A DNA stretch of 64,000 nucleotides from Vicinamibacterales bacterium (GCA_041394705.1 JAWKHS010000010.1:186001-250000); one strand, 5' to 3'. Shown: positions 1-10,514, counted from the stretch's first letter. Numbers and translations are program-made. The notes: generated from the sequence alone by a model not told the origin.

Positions 1-165
1 AGCACGTTGCGCCGGACGGCGCGGGGGAGGGCATCGAACCGCCAGGCGCTGGCAGCCGCCGTCCGGATTCGCCGGATTATAGGCGAACGCGTCGCGCCGT
101 CAACGCCGCAACGCGGGCCCGGACGAACGCTCCGTGCACCGAGTCGCGGTAGTATCGCTGGCGCG

Positions 166-1500
166 ATGGACGCCATCGATCGGCTGTATCTGTCGGAGCG
201 GGACGCATACCGGGCGGCGACGCCGGCCTCGCGCGCGCTCTTCGAGCGCGCCGCCCGCGTCCTGCCGGGCGGCGACACGCGCACCGGCACCTTCCATCCG
301 CCCTATCCGCTGTTCGTCTCGCGCGGCGACGGCTGCACGCTCTGGGACGCCGACGGGCAGCCGCGGCTCGACACGCTCTACAACTTCACGTCGCTCCTGC
401 ACGGCCACGCCTGGCCGCCCGCCGTCGCCGCCCTCGCCCGCCAGGCCGCGCGCGGGACCGTGCACGGCACGGCGAACGGGCTCCAGGTCGCGCTGGCCGA
501 GCGGCTCGCCGCGCGGGTGCCGTCGATCGAGCGCGTGCGGTTCTGCAACTCGGGGACGGAGGCGACGATGGGCGCGCTGAGGGCCGCGCGGGCGTTCACG
601 GGACGGCCGGCCATCCTGAAGATGGCCGGCGGCTACCACGGCTCGCACGACGCCGCCGCGGTCGGCATGGGCGACGCGGCCGGGGCCCTTCCGCCGGGCG
701 TGGCACCGGGCGTCGCCGCCGACGTCGTGGTCGGCCGCTACAACGACCTGGCGCACACCTCGGCCCTGATTCGTGAGAACCGCGACCGGCTGGCGGCCGT
801 CATCGTCGAGCCGATGCTGGGGTCCGGCGCGATCCTGGCGGACCGCGCGTTCCTCCACGGGGTGCGCGCGGTGACGGCGGAGTGCGGCGTCCTGCTGGTG
901 CTCGACGAGGTCATCACGTTCCGGCTCGGCACGGGCGGCCTGCAGGGCGTCTTCGCCATCACGCCCGACCTCACGTCCTTCGGCAAGATCATCGGCGGCG
1001 GCCTGCCCGTCGGCGCCTTCGGCGGACGCGCCGACGTGATGGCCACGTTCGACCCGTCCCGTGCGAACGCGGTCCAGCACTCGGGCACCTACAACGGCAA
1101 CGCGGCGACGATGGCCGCGGGGCTCGCCGCGCTCGAGGCCTACGGCGCGGACGAGGTCGCGCGTCTGAACGCGACGGGCGACGGCCTGCGCGCGCGCCTG
1201 AACACCGCGATCGCCAGGTCGGGCACCGACGCGGTCGTGACCGGCTACGGATCGCTCATGCAGCTCCATTTCACGGCCCCGCCCGTGAGCGGACCGGCCG
1301 ACGCCGCCCGCGCCGACGCCAGGCTGACGCGGCTGATGCACCTGGCGCTGGCCAACCGCGGCGTGTTCAGCTCGACGCGACAGCTCTACGTGCTGCCGAC
1401 GGTCGTGACGCCCGAGGCCCTCGACGGGTTCGAGCGCGCCTTCGGCGACGCGCTGGCCGTCGTCGCCGGGGCGCGAGCCACCGCGGCCGTCGGAGTCTGA
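166..1500 (+). CDS. Class III PLP aminotransferase (glutamate-1-semialdehyde aminomutase-like)
   Basis: Fold-type I PLP enzyme of 444 aa. Visible class III features are the substrate/PLP region PGGDTRTGTF near residue 30, the cofactor-binding aspartate in VLDEVITF, and the Schiff-base lysine, Lys274, in SFGKIIGGGLPVG. Overall it resembles HemL, but the loop after the lysine reads HSGTYNGN rather than the GTLSGNP typical of true aminomutases. I therefore call it an aminotransferase-family enzyme of unknown substrate. The frame is open further upstream, but MDAIDRL is chosen because homology starts directly after it and a TAGTAT hexamer lies 10 nt before it. It is the first gene of a plus-strand run, 26 nt ahead of the Nramp-like transporter, so the two may be co-transcribed. 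Confidence 0.85.
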   Translation: MDAIDRLYLSERDAYRAATPASRALFERAARVLPGGDTRTGTFHPPYPLFVSRGDGCTLWDADGQPRLDTLYNFTSLLHGHAWPPAVAALARQAARGTVHGTANGLQVALAERLAARVPSIERVRFCNSGTEATMGALRAARAFTGRPAILKMAGGYHGSHDAAAVGMGDAAGALPPGVAPGVAADVVVGRYNDLAHTSALIRENRDRLAAVIVEPMLGSGAILADRAFLHGVRAVTAECGVLLVLDEVITFRLGTGGLQGVFAITPDLTSFGKIIGGGLPVGAFGGRADVMATFDPSRANAVQHSGTYNGNAATMAAGLAALEAYGADEVARLNATGDGLRARLNTAIARSGTDAVVTGYGSLMQLHFTAPPVSGPADAARADARLTRLMHLALANRGVFSSTRQLYVLPTVVTPEALDGFERAFGDALAVVAGARATAAVGV

Positions 1501-1526
1501 TACTCTTCCCGCGCAACAGGTTCTCC

Positions 1527-2816
1527 TTGGCACAATCCAGCACCGCCCCCTCCACCAGTCCTGCGTCGAGCTTCCTCAAACTGGCCGGGCCCGGCCTCGT
1601 CGTGGCCGCCACCGGCATCGGCTCCGGGGACGTCGTGTCAGCGACCGTCGGCGGCGCGCGCTACGGCGTCGTGCTGCTGTGGGCCATCGGGCTCGGCGCT
1701 TTCTTCAAGTTCGTCCTGAGCGAGGGAATCGCCCGCTGGCAGCTCGCCACGGGCCAGACCGTGATCGAAGGCTGGGCCGAGCATCTCCACGCGTCGGTGA
1801 AGTTCTACTTCGGCGTCTACCTGCTGCTGTGGACGGTGGCGGTCAGCGCGGCGCTGACCAACGCCTGCGGCCTCGGGCTCGCCAACCTCACCGGGGGCGC
1901 GGTGCCGCAGTCGTGGGGCGCCGTCCTGCACAGCGTGATCGGGTTCGCGTTCGTGTGGTTCGGGGGGTACGAGCGCTTCGAGAAGCTCATGAAGACGCTC
2001 GTGGGCGTGATGGGCTTCAGCATCCTCGTCTGCGCCGTGCTCACGATGCGCGATCCCGGTCCCGCCCTCGAGGGGCTGGTGGTGCCCATCATCCCGGCCG
2101 GCAGCGGCACCTACGTGCTCTCGCTCATCGGCGGCATCGGCGGGTCGGTCACGATGCTCTCCTACAACTACTGGATGCGCGAGGAGGGCATGCGCGGATC
2201 GAGCTGGCTCTCCTACGTCCGGGGCGACGTGGCCGTGGCGTATGTCTTCACGGCGATCTTCGGCATGTCGATCATGCTCATCGCCAACACCGCATTCTTC
2301 GTGCCGCAGGTGGCGCTCCGCGACGCCGAGGCGGTGCCCCGGATGGCGGCCTTCCTGGGCACCGTGCTCGGCTCCTTCGGCGTGTGGGCGTACGGGCTCG
2401 GCTTCTGGGCCGCGGTCTTCGCGTCGCTCCTGGGCGTCTGGCAGAGCGTGCCGTACCTGTACGCGGACATCTACGGCGTGATGAAGGGCCTGAGCCTCGA
2501 GGCGCGCGAGGAAATCACGAAGGTCACGAGCCGGCCCTATCAGCTCGGCCTCGTCTTCATCTCGCTGGTGCCGCTCCCCCTCGCCTTCACCGGCGCGCCG
2601 CTGCTCATCATCGTGACCTACACCGTGATCGGCAGCCTGTTCGTCCCGTTCCTGGCCGGTACGCTGCTCTACCTGAACAACCGCGTCGCGTGGGAGGACC
2701 GGGCCGTGCCGAAGAACGCGATGCTCACGAACCTGCTCCTCGTCGTGATCCTGGTGCTCTTCGTGTTCGTCGGCGGCCAGGAGGCCGTGGGGGCCCTGCG
2801 CCGCGTGCTCGGCTGA
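1527..2816 (+). CDS. Nramp-like membrane transporter with non-canonical metal site
   Basis: Polytopic inner-membrane protein of 429 aa with about 11 hydrophobic segments and a start at TTG (the frame has no ATG near the N-terminus). The N-terminal GPGLVVAATGIGSGD (residues 21-35) sits where Nramp proteins carry the DPGN metal motif of helix 1. The segment GGSVTMLSYNYW sits where helix 6 normally has MPH. Neither canonical metal-binding motif is present. Family membership is supported by length, topology and these glycine-rich helix starts; the substrate is not predictable and may not be Mn2+ or Fe2+. An NRMT-like or otherwise altered transporter is the alternative. It lies 26 nt after the aminotransferase. 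Confidence 0.75.
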   Translation: MAQSSTAPSTSPASSFLKLAGPGLVVAATGIGSGDVVSATVGGARYGVVLLWAIGLGAFFKFVLSEGIARWQLATGQTVIEGWAEHLHASVKFYFGVYLLLWTVAVSAALTNACGLGLANLTGGAVPQSWGAVLHSVIGFAFVWFGGYERFEKLMKTLVGVMGFSILVCAVLTMRDPGPALEGLVVPIIPAGSGTYVLSLIGGIGGSVTMLSYNYWMREEGMRGSSWLSYVRGDVAVAYVFTAIFGMSIMLIANTAFFVPQVALRDAEAVPRMAAFLGTVLGSFGVWAYGLGFWAAVFASLLGVWQSVPYLYADIYGVMKGLSLEAREEITKVTSRPYQLGLVFISLVPLPLAFTGAPLLIIVTYTVIGSLFVPFLAGTLLYLNNRVAWEDRAVPKNAMLTNLLLVVILVLFVFVGGQEAVGALRRVLG

Positions 2817-2930
2817 CGCTCCGCCGGCACGCCGCGCCCGGGCGGCCGTTCGACGCCCGCGCCGGACGGGGTGGCGGCGCCGCACCTGCGCTACACTCCC
2901 CGCGATCCCTCGGTCTTCGCGGAGGTCTCC

Positions 2931-4976
2931 ATGACGCGCTCCCGCTTCGCCCTCGCGCCCGTCCTGACGCTGCTGGCCGCCGCCGCGGCCCACGCCCAGC
3001 GTCCGATGAGCATCGTCGACGTCATCAGCCTGCCGACCGTGAGCGGTCCGCAGCTCTCGCCCGACGGCACCCAGGTGGCGTTCGTCCGCGGAGACGCCGA
3101 CTGGACGGCCAACAAACGCATCAGCCACGTCTGGCGCGCGCCGGTGGACGGCACCGGGATGGTCCAGCTCACCTATGGGACCGACGGCGAAAGCGCCCCG
3201 CGCTGGTCGCCGGACGGCGGGCGCCTGGCGTTCGTCGCCAAACGCAACGGCGCCGAGGTGTCACAGATCTACCTGCTCTCGATGGACGGCGGAGAAGCGC
3301 AGGTCCTCACCGCGCACAAGACGGCCGTGAGCGACCCGTCCTGGTCGCCCGATGGCCGGTGGATCTACTTCGTCGCTGCGGATCCGAAGTCCGACGAGCA
3401 GGCGGCCCGCGAGAAGCGGAAGGACGACGTCTACGCCTTCGACGAGAACTTCCAGCAGCGCCACCTGTGGCGGGTCGAGGTGGCGACGAAGGCCGAAACG
3501 CCGCTGACGTCTGGCGGCTTCTCCGTCATCGGCTACGAGGTCTCGCGGGACGGGACGACGATCGCCCACCACCGCGCCCCGTCGCCGAACATCGGCGATT
3601 TCGACCAGGGCGAGGTGTGGCTCATGCGCGCCGATGGAAGCGGCGCAACGGCTCTCACGAAGAACACGGTGACCGAGAGCGGCGCCAGCCTGTCGCCCGA
3701 CGGCCGGCAGGTGCTCTTCCTCTCCGGCTCCAACGACCGGTTCGAGACCTACTACAACGCCAACCTCTTCGTGGTGTCCGCCGCGGGCGGCCAGGCCCGC
3801 GACCTCACGCGCGAGTTCGGCAACGAGGTGACCGACGCCGCCTGGTCGAAGGACGGCAGCGCCATCTACTTCGTGGCGAACATGGGCGTGCACAGCGAGA
3901 TCTTCGAGATCCCGGCCGCCGGCGGCACGCCGAAGGCGCTCACCTCGGGCCAGCACGCGATCGGCGGGTGGAGCTTCGCGCCGGCCACGGGCCGTCACGT
4001 CTTCACGAAGGACGATCCCGCCAACGCGGGCGACGTCTTCACCATGACGACCGGGCCCATCGCGCAGGTGAGCCACGTGTTCGACCGCTACGCCCGCGAC
4101 TTCCGGCTGCCGCGTCAGGAGATGGTGTCGTGGAAGGGCGCCGACGGCGTCACGGTGGAGGGGCTGGTCTTCTACCCGCTCGACTACCAGCCGGGCCAGC
4201 GGTATCCGCTGGTCGTCCAGACGCACGGCGGGCCGCAGGCATCCGACAAGTACGGCTTCGGGCGCTGGGGCAACTACACGCAGGTCCTCACCGCGAAGGG
4301 CTACGTCGTCCTGCAGCCCAACTACCGCGGCTCCACCGGGTACGGCGATCCGTTCCTGCGGGACATGGTGGGCCACTACTTCGTCAACGCCCACCTCGAC
4401 GTGATGGCGGGCGTCGATCACCTGATTGCGATCGGCCTCGTGGACGGGGACCGCATGGCCAAGATGGGCTGGAGCGGCGGCGGGCACATGACGAACAAGA
4501 TCATCACCTTCACGAACCGCTTCAAGGCCGCGGCGTCCGGCGCCGGCGCCGCCAACTGGGTGTCGATGTACGCCCAGAGCGACGTCCGCACCTACCGCAC
4601 GCCGTGGTTCGGCGGCACTCCGTGGCAGGCCGACGCCCCAATCGAGACCTACTGGGAGCACTCGCCGCTCAAGTACGTCTCGAACGTGAAGACGCCCACG
4701 ATCTTCCTGGTCGGCGAGGAGGACGTCAGGGTGCCGTCGCCGCAGTCGGTGGAGATGTACCGCGCCCTCAAGAGCCTGGGCGTGCCCACGCACCTGTACA
4801 AGGCGCCGCGCGAGCCGCACGGCTGGGGCGAACTCCGCCACGAGCTCTTCAAGGTGAACGTCGAGCTCGACTGGTTCGAGCGCTACGTCACCACGCGCCC
4901 CTACACGTGGGAGACAGCGCCCGGGGACGCGGACACGCCAGCCGGGACGACGAGCGCGGCCGGGCGGCAGCCCTAG
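2931..4976 (+). CDS. Secreted S9-family serine peptidase (acylaminoacyl/dipeptidyl peptidase type)
   Basis: Exported peptidase of 681 aa. A signal peptide covers about residues 1-22 and ends at AHA|Q. It is followed by an N-terminal beta-propeller with repeated WSPDG and LSPDG motifs (TolB/PD40 type) and a C-terminal alpha/beta hydrolase domain. The nucleophile is in GWSGGG near residue 515, the acid is in GEEDVRVP, and the histidine is in REPHGWGE; the triad looks complete. Expected role is release of dipeptides or acylated residues from peptides in the periplasm. The start is fixed by GGAGGT 6 nt upstream and a TACACT -10-like box about 35 nt upstream. It ends 10 nt before glcD, but the functions are unrelated. 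Confidence 0.92.
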   Translation: MTRSRFALAPVLTLLAAAAAHAQRPMSIVDVISLPTVSGPQLSPDGTQVAFVRGDADWTANKRISHVWRAPVDGTGMVQLTYGTDGESAPRWSPDGGRLAFVAKRNGAEVSQIYLLSMDGGEAQVLTAHKTAVSDPSWSPDGRWIYFVAADPKSDEQAAREKRKDDVYAFDENFQQRHLWRVEVATKAETPLTSGGFSVIGYEVSRDGTTIAHHRAPSPNIGDFDQGEVWLMRADGSGATALTKNTVTESGASLSPDGRQVLFLSGSNDRFETYYNANLFVVSAAGGQARDLTREFGNEVTDAAWSKDGSAIYFVANMGVHSEIFEIPAAGGTPKALTSGQHAIGGWSFAPATGRHVFTKDDPANAGDVFTMTTGPIAQVSHVFDRYARDFRLPRQEMVSWKGADGVTVEGLVFYPLDYQPGQRYPLVVQTHGGPQASDKYGFGRWGNYTQVLTAKGYVVLQPNYRGSTGYGDPFLRDMVGHYFVNAHLDVMAGVDHLIAIGLVDGDRMAKMGWSGGGHMTNKIITFTNRFKAAASGAGAANWVSMYAQSDVRTYRTPWFGGTPWQADAPIETYWEHSPLKYVSNVKTPTIFLVGEEDVRVPSPQSVEMYRALKSLGVPTHLYKAPREPHGWGELRHELFKVNVELDWFERYVTTRPYTWETAPGDADTPAGTTSAAGRQP

Positions 4977-4986
4977 CCGCCGGCCG

Positions 4987-6366
4987 ATGTCGGACTTCCT
5001 CGCGGCGCTCGGGCGCCTCTATCCGCCGGACCGCCTGCTGACGGCGGCGGGCGCGCTCGCCGCCTACGAAAGCGATGGGTTGACGGCCTTCCGGACGCGC
5101 CCCCACGCGGTGGTGCTGGCCGAGTCGAAGGACGAGGTCGTGGCCACCGTCCGGCTGTGCCACGCGCACGGCGTGCCGTTCGTGGCGCGCGGCTCGGGGA
5201 CCAGCCTGTCGGGCGGGTCGGTGCCCGTCGACGGCGGCGTCGTCATCGCGCTCAACCGCCTGAACCGCATCCTGCGCCTCGACCCGGTGGACCGCCTGGC
5301 CGTCGTCGAGCCGGGCGTGATCAACCTCGACATCTCCGCGGCCGCCGCGCCGCACGGCCTCTACTACGCGCCCGATCCGTCCAGCCAGTCGGTGTGCACC
5401 ATCGGCGGGAACGTCGCCTTCAACTCGGGCGGCGCCCACTGCTTCCGCCACGGCATGACGGCCAACCACGTGCTCGGCCTCGAGGCGGTGCTGCCCGACG
5501 GCGCCGTGGTGCGGCTCGGCGGAGACGGCCCGGAGGACGCGGGACCCGACCTCACGGGCCTCTTCGTCGGCTCCGAAGGCCTCTTCGGCGTGGCGCTCGA
5601 GATCACGGTGCGGCTCGTGCCCGTGCCCGAGACCTATCGGACAGTGCTGGCCAGCTACCGCTCACTCCAGGCGGCGGGCGACGCCGTCACCCGCATCATC
5701 GCGGCCGGTCTCCTGCCCGGCGCCATGGAGATCATGGACCGCCTGGCCATGGACGCGGCCGAGGCGGCGGTGCACGCCGGCTACCCCGCCGACGCGGCCG
5801 CCGTCCTGCTCGTGGAACTGGAAGGCGCGGCCGCCGAGACCGAGGCGGAGCTGGCCAGGCTCCGGCAGGTGCTGGACGAATCGGCGCCCTTCCACGTGCA
5901 CGTGGCCGCCAACGCGGACGAGCGCGCCCTCCTCTGGAAGGGACGCAAGTGCGCCTTCTCGGCGGTGGGCCGCCTGAGTCCGGACTTCCTGGTGCAGGAC
6001 GGCGTCGTGCCGCGGACGAAGCTGGGCGATGCCCTGGTCGCCATCGAGGGCCTCTCGCGCCAGCACGGCCTGCGGGTCGCCAACGTGTTCCACGCCGGTG
6101 ACGGCAACCTGCACCCGCTCATCCTCTTCGACGGACGCGAACACGGCGCGCTGGAGCGGGCCGAGGCGCTGGCCGCCGACATCCTCCGCCTGTGCATCCG
6201 CCTCGGCGGGTCGATCACGGGCGAGCACGGGGTCGGCCTCGAGAAGCGGGCGTTCCTCCCGGAGATGTATCGCCCCGAGGACATGGCCTTCATGCAGCGG
6301 CTGCGCGAGGCGGTGGACGCGCGCCGGCTGGCCAACCGCGGGAAGATGCTGGCGACGCCGGCATGA
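4987..6366 (+). CDS. glcD: 2-hydroxyacid (glycolate/D-lactate) oxidase FAD subunit
   Basis: Flavin subunit of the membrane-associated GlcDEF complex, 459 aa, about the usual GlcD length. It has the PCMH-type FAD domain with PFVARGSGTSLSGG and the GGNVAFNSGG pyrophosphate loop, then the C-terminal FAD-oxidase cap ending in the conserved SITGEHGVGLEKR region. It oxidises glycolate, D-lactate or a related (R)-2-hydroxyacid to the 2-oxoacid and passes electrons through GlcE and GlcF to quinone. Its stop overlaps the glcE start (ATGA), and glcF and a lactate racemase-like gene follow, so a four-gene transcription unit is likely. A D-lactate dehydrogenase role is as plausible as glycolate given larA. 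Confidence 0.92.
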   Translation: MSDFLAALGRLYPPDRLLTAAGALAAYESDGLTAFRTRPHAVVLAESKDEVVATVRLCHAHGVPFVARGSGTSLSGGSVPVDGGVVIALNRLNRILRLDPVDRLAVVEPGVINLDISAAAAPHGLYYAPDPSSQSVCTIGGNVAFNSGGAHCFRHGMTANHVLGLEAVLPDGAVVRLGGDGPEDAGPDLTGLFVGSEGLFGVALEITVRLVPVPETYRTVLASYRSLQAAGDAVTRIIAAGLLPGAMEIMDRLAMDAAEAAVHAGYPADAAAVLLVELEGAAAETEAELARLRQVLDESAPFHVHVAANADERALLWKGRKCAFSAVGRLSPDFLVQDGVVPRTKLGDALVAIEGLSRQHGLRVANVFHAGDGNLHPLILFDGREHGALERAEALAADILRLCIRLGGSITGEHGVGLEKRAFLPEMYRPEDMAFMQRLREAVDARRLANRGKMLATPA

Positions 6367-7415
6367 GCGCGGCCCCCGACACGATCGACGCGGTGTGCCG
6401 CCACGTGGCGGCGTCGCGCGGCGCGCTGCGCGTCGCGGGCGCCGGCACGAAGCGGCGGCCGGGCCGCGACCAGACGCCCGTGCTCGCGCTGACGGGTCTC
6501 GCCGGCATCGTCGCCTACGACCCGGCCGAGTGCGTGGTCACGGCGCTGGGCGGCACGCCGGTCTCGGTCATCGAGGCCGCCCTGGCCGCGCACGGCCAGT
6601 ACCTCCCATTCGATCCGCCGCTGGCCGACGAGGGCGCGACCGTGGGCGGCGTCGTGGCGAGCGGCTGGAGCGGTCCCTCACGCTACCGCTACGGCGGCGT
6701 CCGCGATTTCCTCATCGGCGCCCGGATCGTGGACGGCCGCGGGCGGCTCGTCGTCAGCGGCGGCCAGGTGGTGAAGAACGCCGCGGGCTTCCTGACCCAC
6801 CACGCGCTCGTCGGGAGCGCCGGACGGCTCGGCGTGATCGTGGAGGCGAGCCTGAAGGTGTTCCCGCGGCCCGTGGCCCGCGCGACCGTCACCGCGGCCG
6901 CACCCTCGCTCGAGTCGGCCGTCGCCGCCCACGAGCGGGTGCGGCTGGCGAACCTCGATCCCGACGCCCTGGATCTCGACGCCGCCACGCGCACGGTCTC
7001 GGTCCGCCTGGCGGGCGCGTCCGGCGCCCTCGACAGGCGCGTCGCGCTCACGCGGCAGGCCCTGGCGCTCGACGGCGACGTGCTGACGGGCGCCGCGGAC
7101 GCGGAGGCCTGGGCGGCGCCGCCCGTCCTCACCCAGTCCGCCGTCGCCAAGATTCCGTCGGCACCCTCCCGCCTGCTGGACGTGCTGCAGACGGTCGCGG
7201 CCTTCGGGCCGGCCCGCGCGTCTGTCGGAGGCTCACTCGTCTTCCTGGCGCCCGGTGACGACCTGGCCGCGGTGTCGAGGGCCCTCGACGCCCGGGGCTG
7301 GCGCGGCGTCATGGTCCGCGGCGCGCGGGCGGGTGAGGCGCTCGGCCGGCCCGCCGACCACGTCTTCGCCTCGCGCGTCCGACAGGCGATCGATCCCGAC
7401 GCGCGGTTCGCCTGA
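6363..7415 (+). CDS. glcE: 2-hydroxyacid (glycolate) oxidase FAD-binding subunit
   Basis: Second flavin-type subunit, 350 aa. It shows the FAD_binding_4 fold: an N-terminal GAGTKRRPG loop, then EGATVGGVVASGWSGPSRYRYGGVRDF and the QVVKNAAGF stretch characteristic of GlcE. Unlike GlcD it lacks the long C-terminal oxidase cap. The ATG start overlaps the glcD stop by 4 nt, which implies translational coupling. It stops 2 nt before the glcF start. Family knowledge: GlcE is required for GlcDEF activity in Escherichia coli and bridges the flavin and iron-sulfur subunits. Confidence 0.9.
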   Translation: MSAAPDTIDAVCRHVAASRGALRVAGAGTKRRPGRDQTPVLALTGLAGIVAYDPAECVVTALGGTPVSVIEAALAAHGQYLPFDPPLADEGATVGGVVASGWSGPSRYRYGGVRDFLIGARIVDGRGRLVVSGGQVVKNAAGFLTHHALVGSAGRLGVIVEASLKVFPRPVARATVTAAAPSLESAVAAHERVRLANLDPDALDLDAATRTVSVRLAGASGALDRRVALTRQALALDGDVLTGAADAEAWAAPPVLTQSAVAKIPSAPSRLLDVLQTVAAFGPARASVGGSLVFLAPGDDLAAVSRALDARGWRGVMVRGARAGEALGRPADHVFASRVRQAIDPDARFA

Positions 7416-7417
7416 CC

Positions 7418-8647
<1,230 letters not shown>

Positions 8648-8651
8648 CGCC

Positions 8652-9917
8652 ATGCGCGTCCACCTCGACTACGGCACGAGCGGCCTGGAACTCGACGTCC
8701 CCGACGAACGGACGGTCGTCGTCGCCCCACGGCACGCCCCGGCGGTGGCCGATCCCGCGGCCGCGCTCGACGCCGCGCTTGCGGCGCCCACGGCGGGACC
8801 GCCGCTCTCGACACTCGTCACCGCCGGCCAGCGTGTGGCGATCTCGGTCTGCGACATCACGCGCGCGCAGCCGCGAGAGGGCATGCTCGCGGCCATCGTC
8901 CGGGCGCTGCCCCAGGTGCGCGCCGAGGACGTCACCATCCTGATTGCCACCGGCACGCACCGGGCGAACACGGCGGACGAGCTCACGCGGATGCTGGGCG
9001 CCGACATCGTGGCGCGCTACCGCGTGGTCAACCACGACGCGCGCGACGAGGCCACGCTCGCCTGCGCCGGCGCCACCTCCGCGGGCGTGCCGATCTGGCT
9101 GAACCGCGCCTGGCTCGATGCCGACGTCCGCCTCACCACCGGCTTCGTCGAGCCGCACTTCTTCGCGGGCTTCAGCGGCGGCCCGAAGATGGTCGCGCCC
9201 GGGCTCGCGGGGCTGGCGACGACGCTGGTCCTGCACGACGCGCGGCACATCGGCCACCCGAACGCCACCTGGGGCCTCACCGAGGGCAACCCCATCCACG
9301 ACGACGTGCGCGAGATCGCGCGGCTCACGGGCGTGGACTTCGCGCTCGACGTGGCCCTCAACCGCGATCAGGCCATCACGGCCGTCTTCGCCGGCGAGCT
9401 CTTCGCCGAGCACGCCGCGGCCTGCGCCCACGTGCGCGCGACGGCCATGTGCCCGGTGGACGCGCGCGTCGATGTCGTGGTCACGACCAATTCGGGCTAC
9501 CCCCTCGACCAGAATCTCTACCAGGCCGTGAAGGGCATGTCCGCGGCCGCCTGCATCGTGAAGCCCGGCGGCACGATCGTCTGCGCCGCCGAGTGCCGGG
9601 ACGGCGTGCCCGACCACGGGCCGTACGGCCGCCTCCTCAAGCAGCGCCGGACGCCTGGCGAGCTGCTCGAGATGGTGGAGGCGCCGGGCTTCGCCGAGCA
9701 GGACGCGTGGCAGGTGCAGGTGCAGGCGCTCATCCAGCGGCGCGCCCGCGTCCTCGTCAAGGCGGATGGGCTGACCCACGACCAGATCCGGGCCGCGCAT
9801 CTGGAGCCCGTCACCGACGTGGGCATCGCGGTGCGCGAGGCGCTGGCGGCCGCGGGCAGCGACGCGACGCTGGCCGTGCTGCCCCACGGCCCGCAGACCA
9901 TTCCCTACCTGCGGTGA
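8652..9917 (+). CDS. larA: LarA-family nickel-pincer lactate/2-hydroxyacid racemase
   Basis: 421 aa, the size of LarA. The catalytic set maps with a constant offset of five residues onto Lactiplantibacillus plantarum LarA. His103 in GTHR and His169 in EPHFF correspond to the two catalytic histidines 108 and 174. Lys179 in SGGPKM corresponds to Lys184, which anchors the nickel pincer nucleotide. His195 in VLHDARH corresponds to the nickel ligand His200. It should therefore racemise lactate or a related 2-hydroxyacid by hydride transfer. The cofactor biosynthesis genes larB, larC and larE are not in this window. Its place 4 nt after glcF suggests it presents the (R)-isomer to GlcDEF. LarA homologues vary in substrate, so lactate is not certain. 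Confidence 0.85.
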   Translation: MRVHLDYGTSGLELDVPDERTVVVAPRHAPAVADPAAALDAALAAPTAGPPLSTLVTAGQRVAISVCDITRAQPREGMLAAIVRALPQVRAEDVTILIATGTHRANTADELTRMLGADIVARYRVVNHDARDEATLACAGATSAGVPIWLNRAWLDADVRLTTGFVEPHFFAGFSGGPKMVAPGLAGLATTLVLHDARHIGHPNATWGLTEGNPIHDDVREIARLTGVDFALDVALNRDQAITAVFAGELFAEHAAACAHVRATAMCPVDARVDVVVTTNSGYPLDQNLYQAVKGMSAAACIVKPGGTIVCAAECRDGVPDHGPYGRLLKQRRTPGELLEMVEAPGFAEQDAWQVQVQALIQRRARVLVKADGLTHDQIRAAHLEPVTDVGIAVREALAAAGSDATLAVLPHGPQTIPYLR

Positions 9918-9954
9918 CCGCAGCGCGCCGGGAGCGCCGCGGCCGCGGGACCGG

Positions 9955-9960
9955 TACGAT
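9955..9960 (+). promoter_or_regulatory. -10-like hexamer TACGAT before Nudix gene
   Basis: TACGAT ends 7 nt before the ATG at 9968 and overlaps the earlier in-frame ATG at 9959. If transcription starts 6-8 nt after the hexamer, the message begins at or next to the ATG at 9968 (leaderless). The same arrangement recurs at five other genes in this window. Confidence 0.45.
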
Positions 9961-9967
9961 GGCGGCG

Positions 9968-10441
9968 ATGGCGAAGACGTCGGCCGGGATCCTGCTGTAC
10001 CGCGGACGCGGGGCCACGCTGGAGGTGCTGCTGGTGCACCCGGGCGGCCCGTTCTGGGCTCGCAGGGACGCCGGCGCCTGGACGCTGCCCAAGGGCCAGC
10101 CGTCGCCCGGCGAGGACCTGCTGACGGCGGCCCGCCGCGAGTTCGCCGAGGAGACGGGCGCCACCGCCGACGGACCGGCGGCCCCGCTGGGCCAGGTCAC
10201 GCAGGCCGGCGGAAAGGTGGTGCACGCCTGGGCCGTCCAAGGGGACATGGACCCGGCGGCGCTCGTGAGCAACGCCGTCCGCGTCGAGTGGCCGCCGGGT
10301 AGCGGACGATGGCGGGAGGTCCCCGAGGTGGATCGGGCCGCCTGGTTCGACCTCGCCGACGCCGGCCGCCGGATCAACCCCGCGCAGCGGGCCTTCCTGA
10401 CCGCGCTTCAGGCAATCGACGCCGGATCGGCGGCGCGGTAA
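9968..10441 (+). CDS. Nudix hydrolase
   Basis: 157-aa Nudix domain protein with an intact Nudix box at GQPSPGEDLLTAARREFAEE followed by TGA, matching GX5EX7REUXEEXGU. It should hydrolyse a nucleoside diphosphate linked to another group. The WTLPKG lead-in resembles small NTP or diadenosine-type hydrolases, but the substrate is not determined. ATG 9968 is preferred over ATG 9959 because the latter overlaps the TACGAT hexamer and no Shine-Dalgarno precedes either. It ends convergently with the sulfite oxidase-like gene, with a palindrome between the two stops. Confidence 0.88.
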   Translation: MAKTSAGILLYRGRGATLEVLLVHPGGPFWARRDAGAWTLPKGQPSPGEDLLTAARREFAEETGATADGPAAPLGQVTQAGGKVVHAWAVQGDMDPAALVSNAVRVEWPPGSGRWREVPEVDRAAWFDLADAGRRINPAQRAFLTALQAIDAGSAAR

Positions 10442-10445
10442 CCGG

Positions 10446-10477
10446 GGCCCGTTGGCGACGCGCGTCGCGCGCGGGCC
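10446..10477. terminator. Palindrome between convergent stops
   Basis: A 32-nt imperfect palindrome. Outer arms 10446-10451 and 10472-10477 pair (6 bp), then a 3-nt internal mismatch, then inner arms 10455-10460 and 10463-10468 pair (6 bp) around CG. Outer and inner arms share one axis. It starts 5 nt after the Nudix stop and lies 38 nt from the stop of the opposing gene. No T-run follows, so a bidirectional terminator is only a suggestion. Confidence 0.35.
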
Positions 10478-10514
10478 GTCCCGGCGCGCGGCACTCGGAC
10501 GTGCGATGGGCGGG

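Noticed and set aside
166..1500. Calling the first gene hemL
   Set aside because: The active-site loop HSGTYNGN differs from true glutamate-1-semialdehyde aminomutases and there is no heme-biosynthesis context.
4977..4986. S9 peptidase as first gene of the glc operon
   Set aside because: Close spacing alone; the peptidase is secreted and unrelated in function, so I treat the operon as beginning at glcD while co-transcription stays possible.
1679..5041. Long plus-strand frame across the transporter and S9 peptidase genes
   Set aside because: Overlaps two clear genes in another phase and encodes low-complexity Arg/Ala/Gly sequence.
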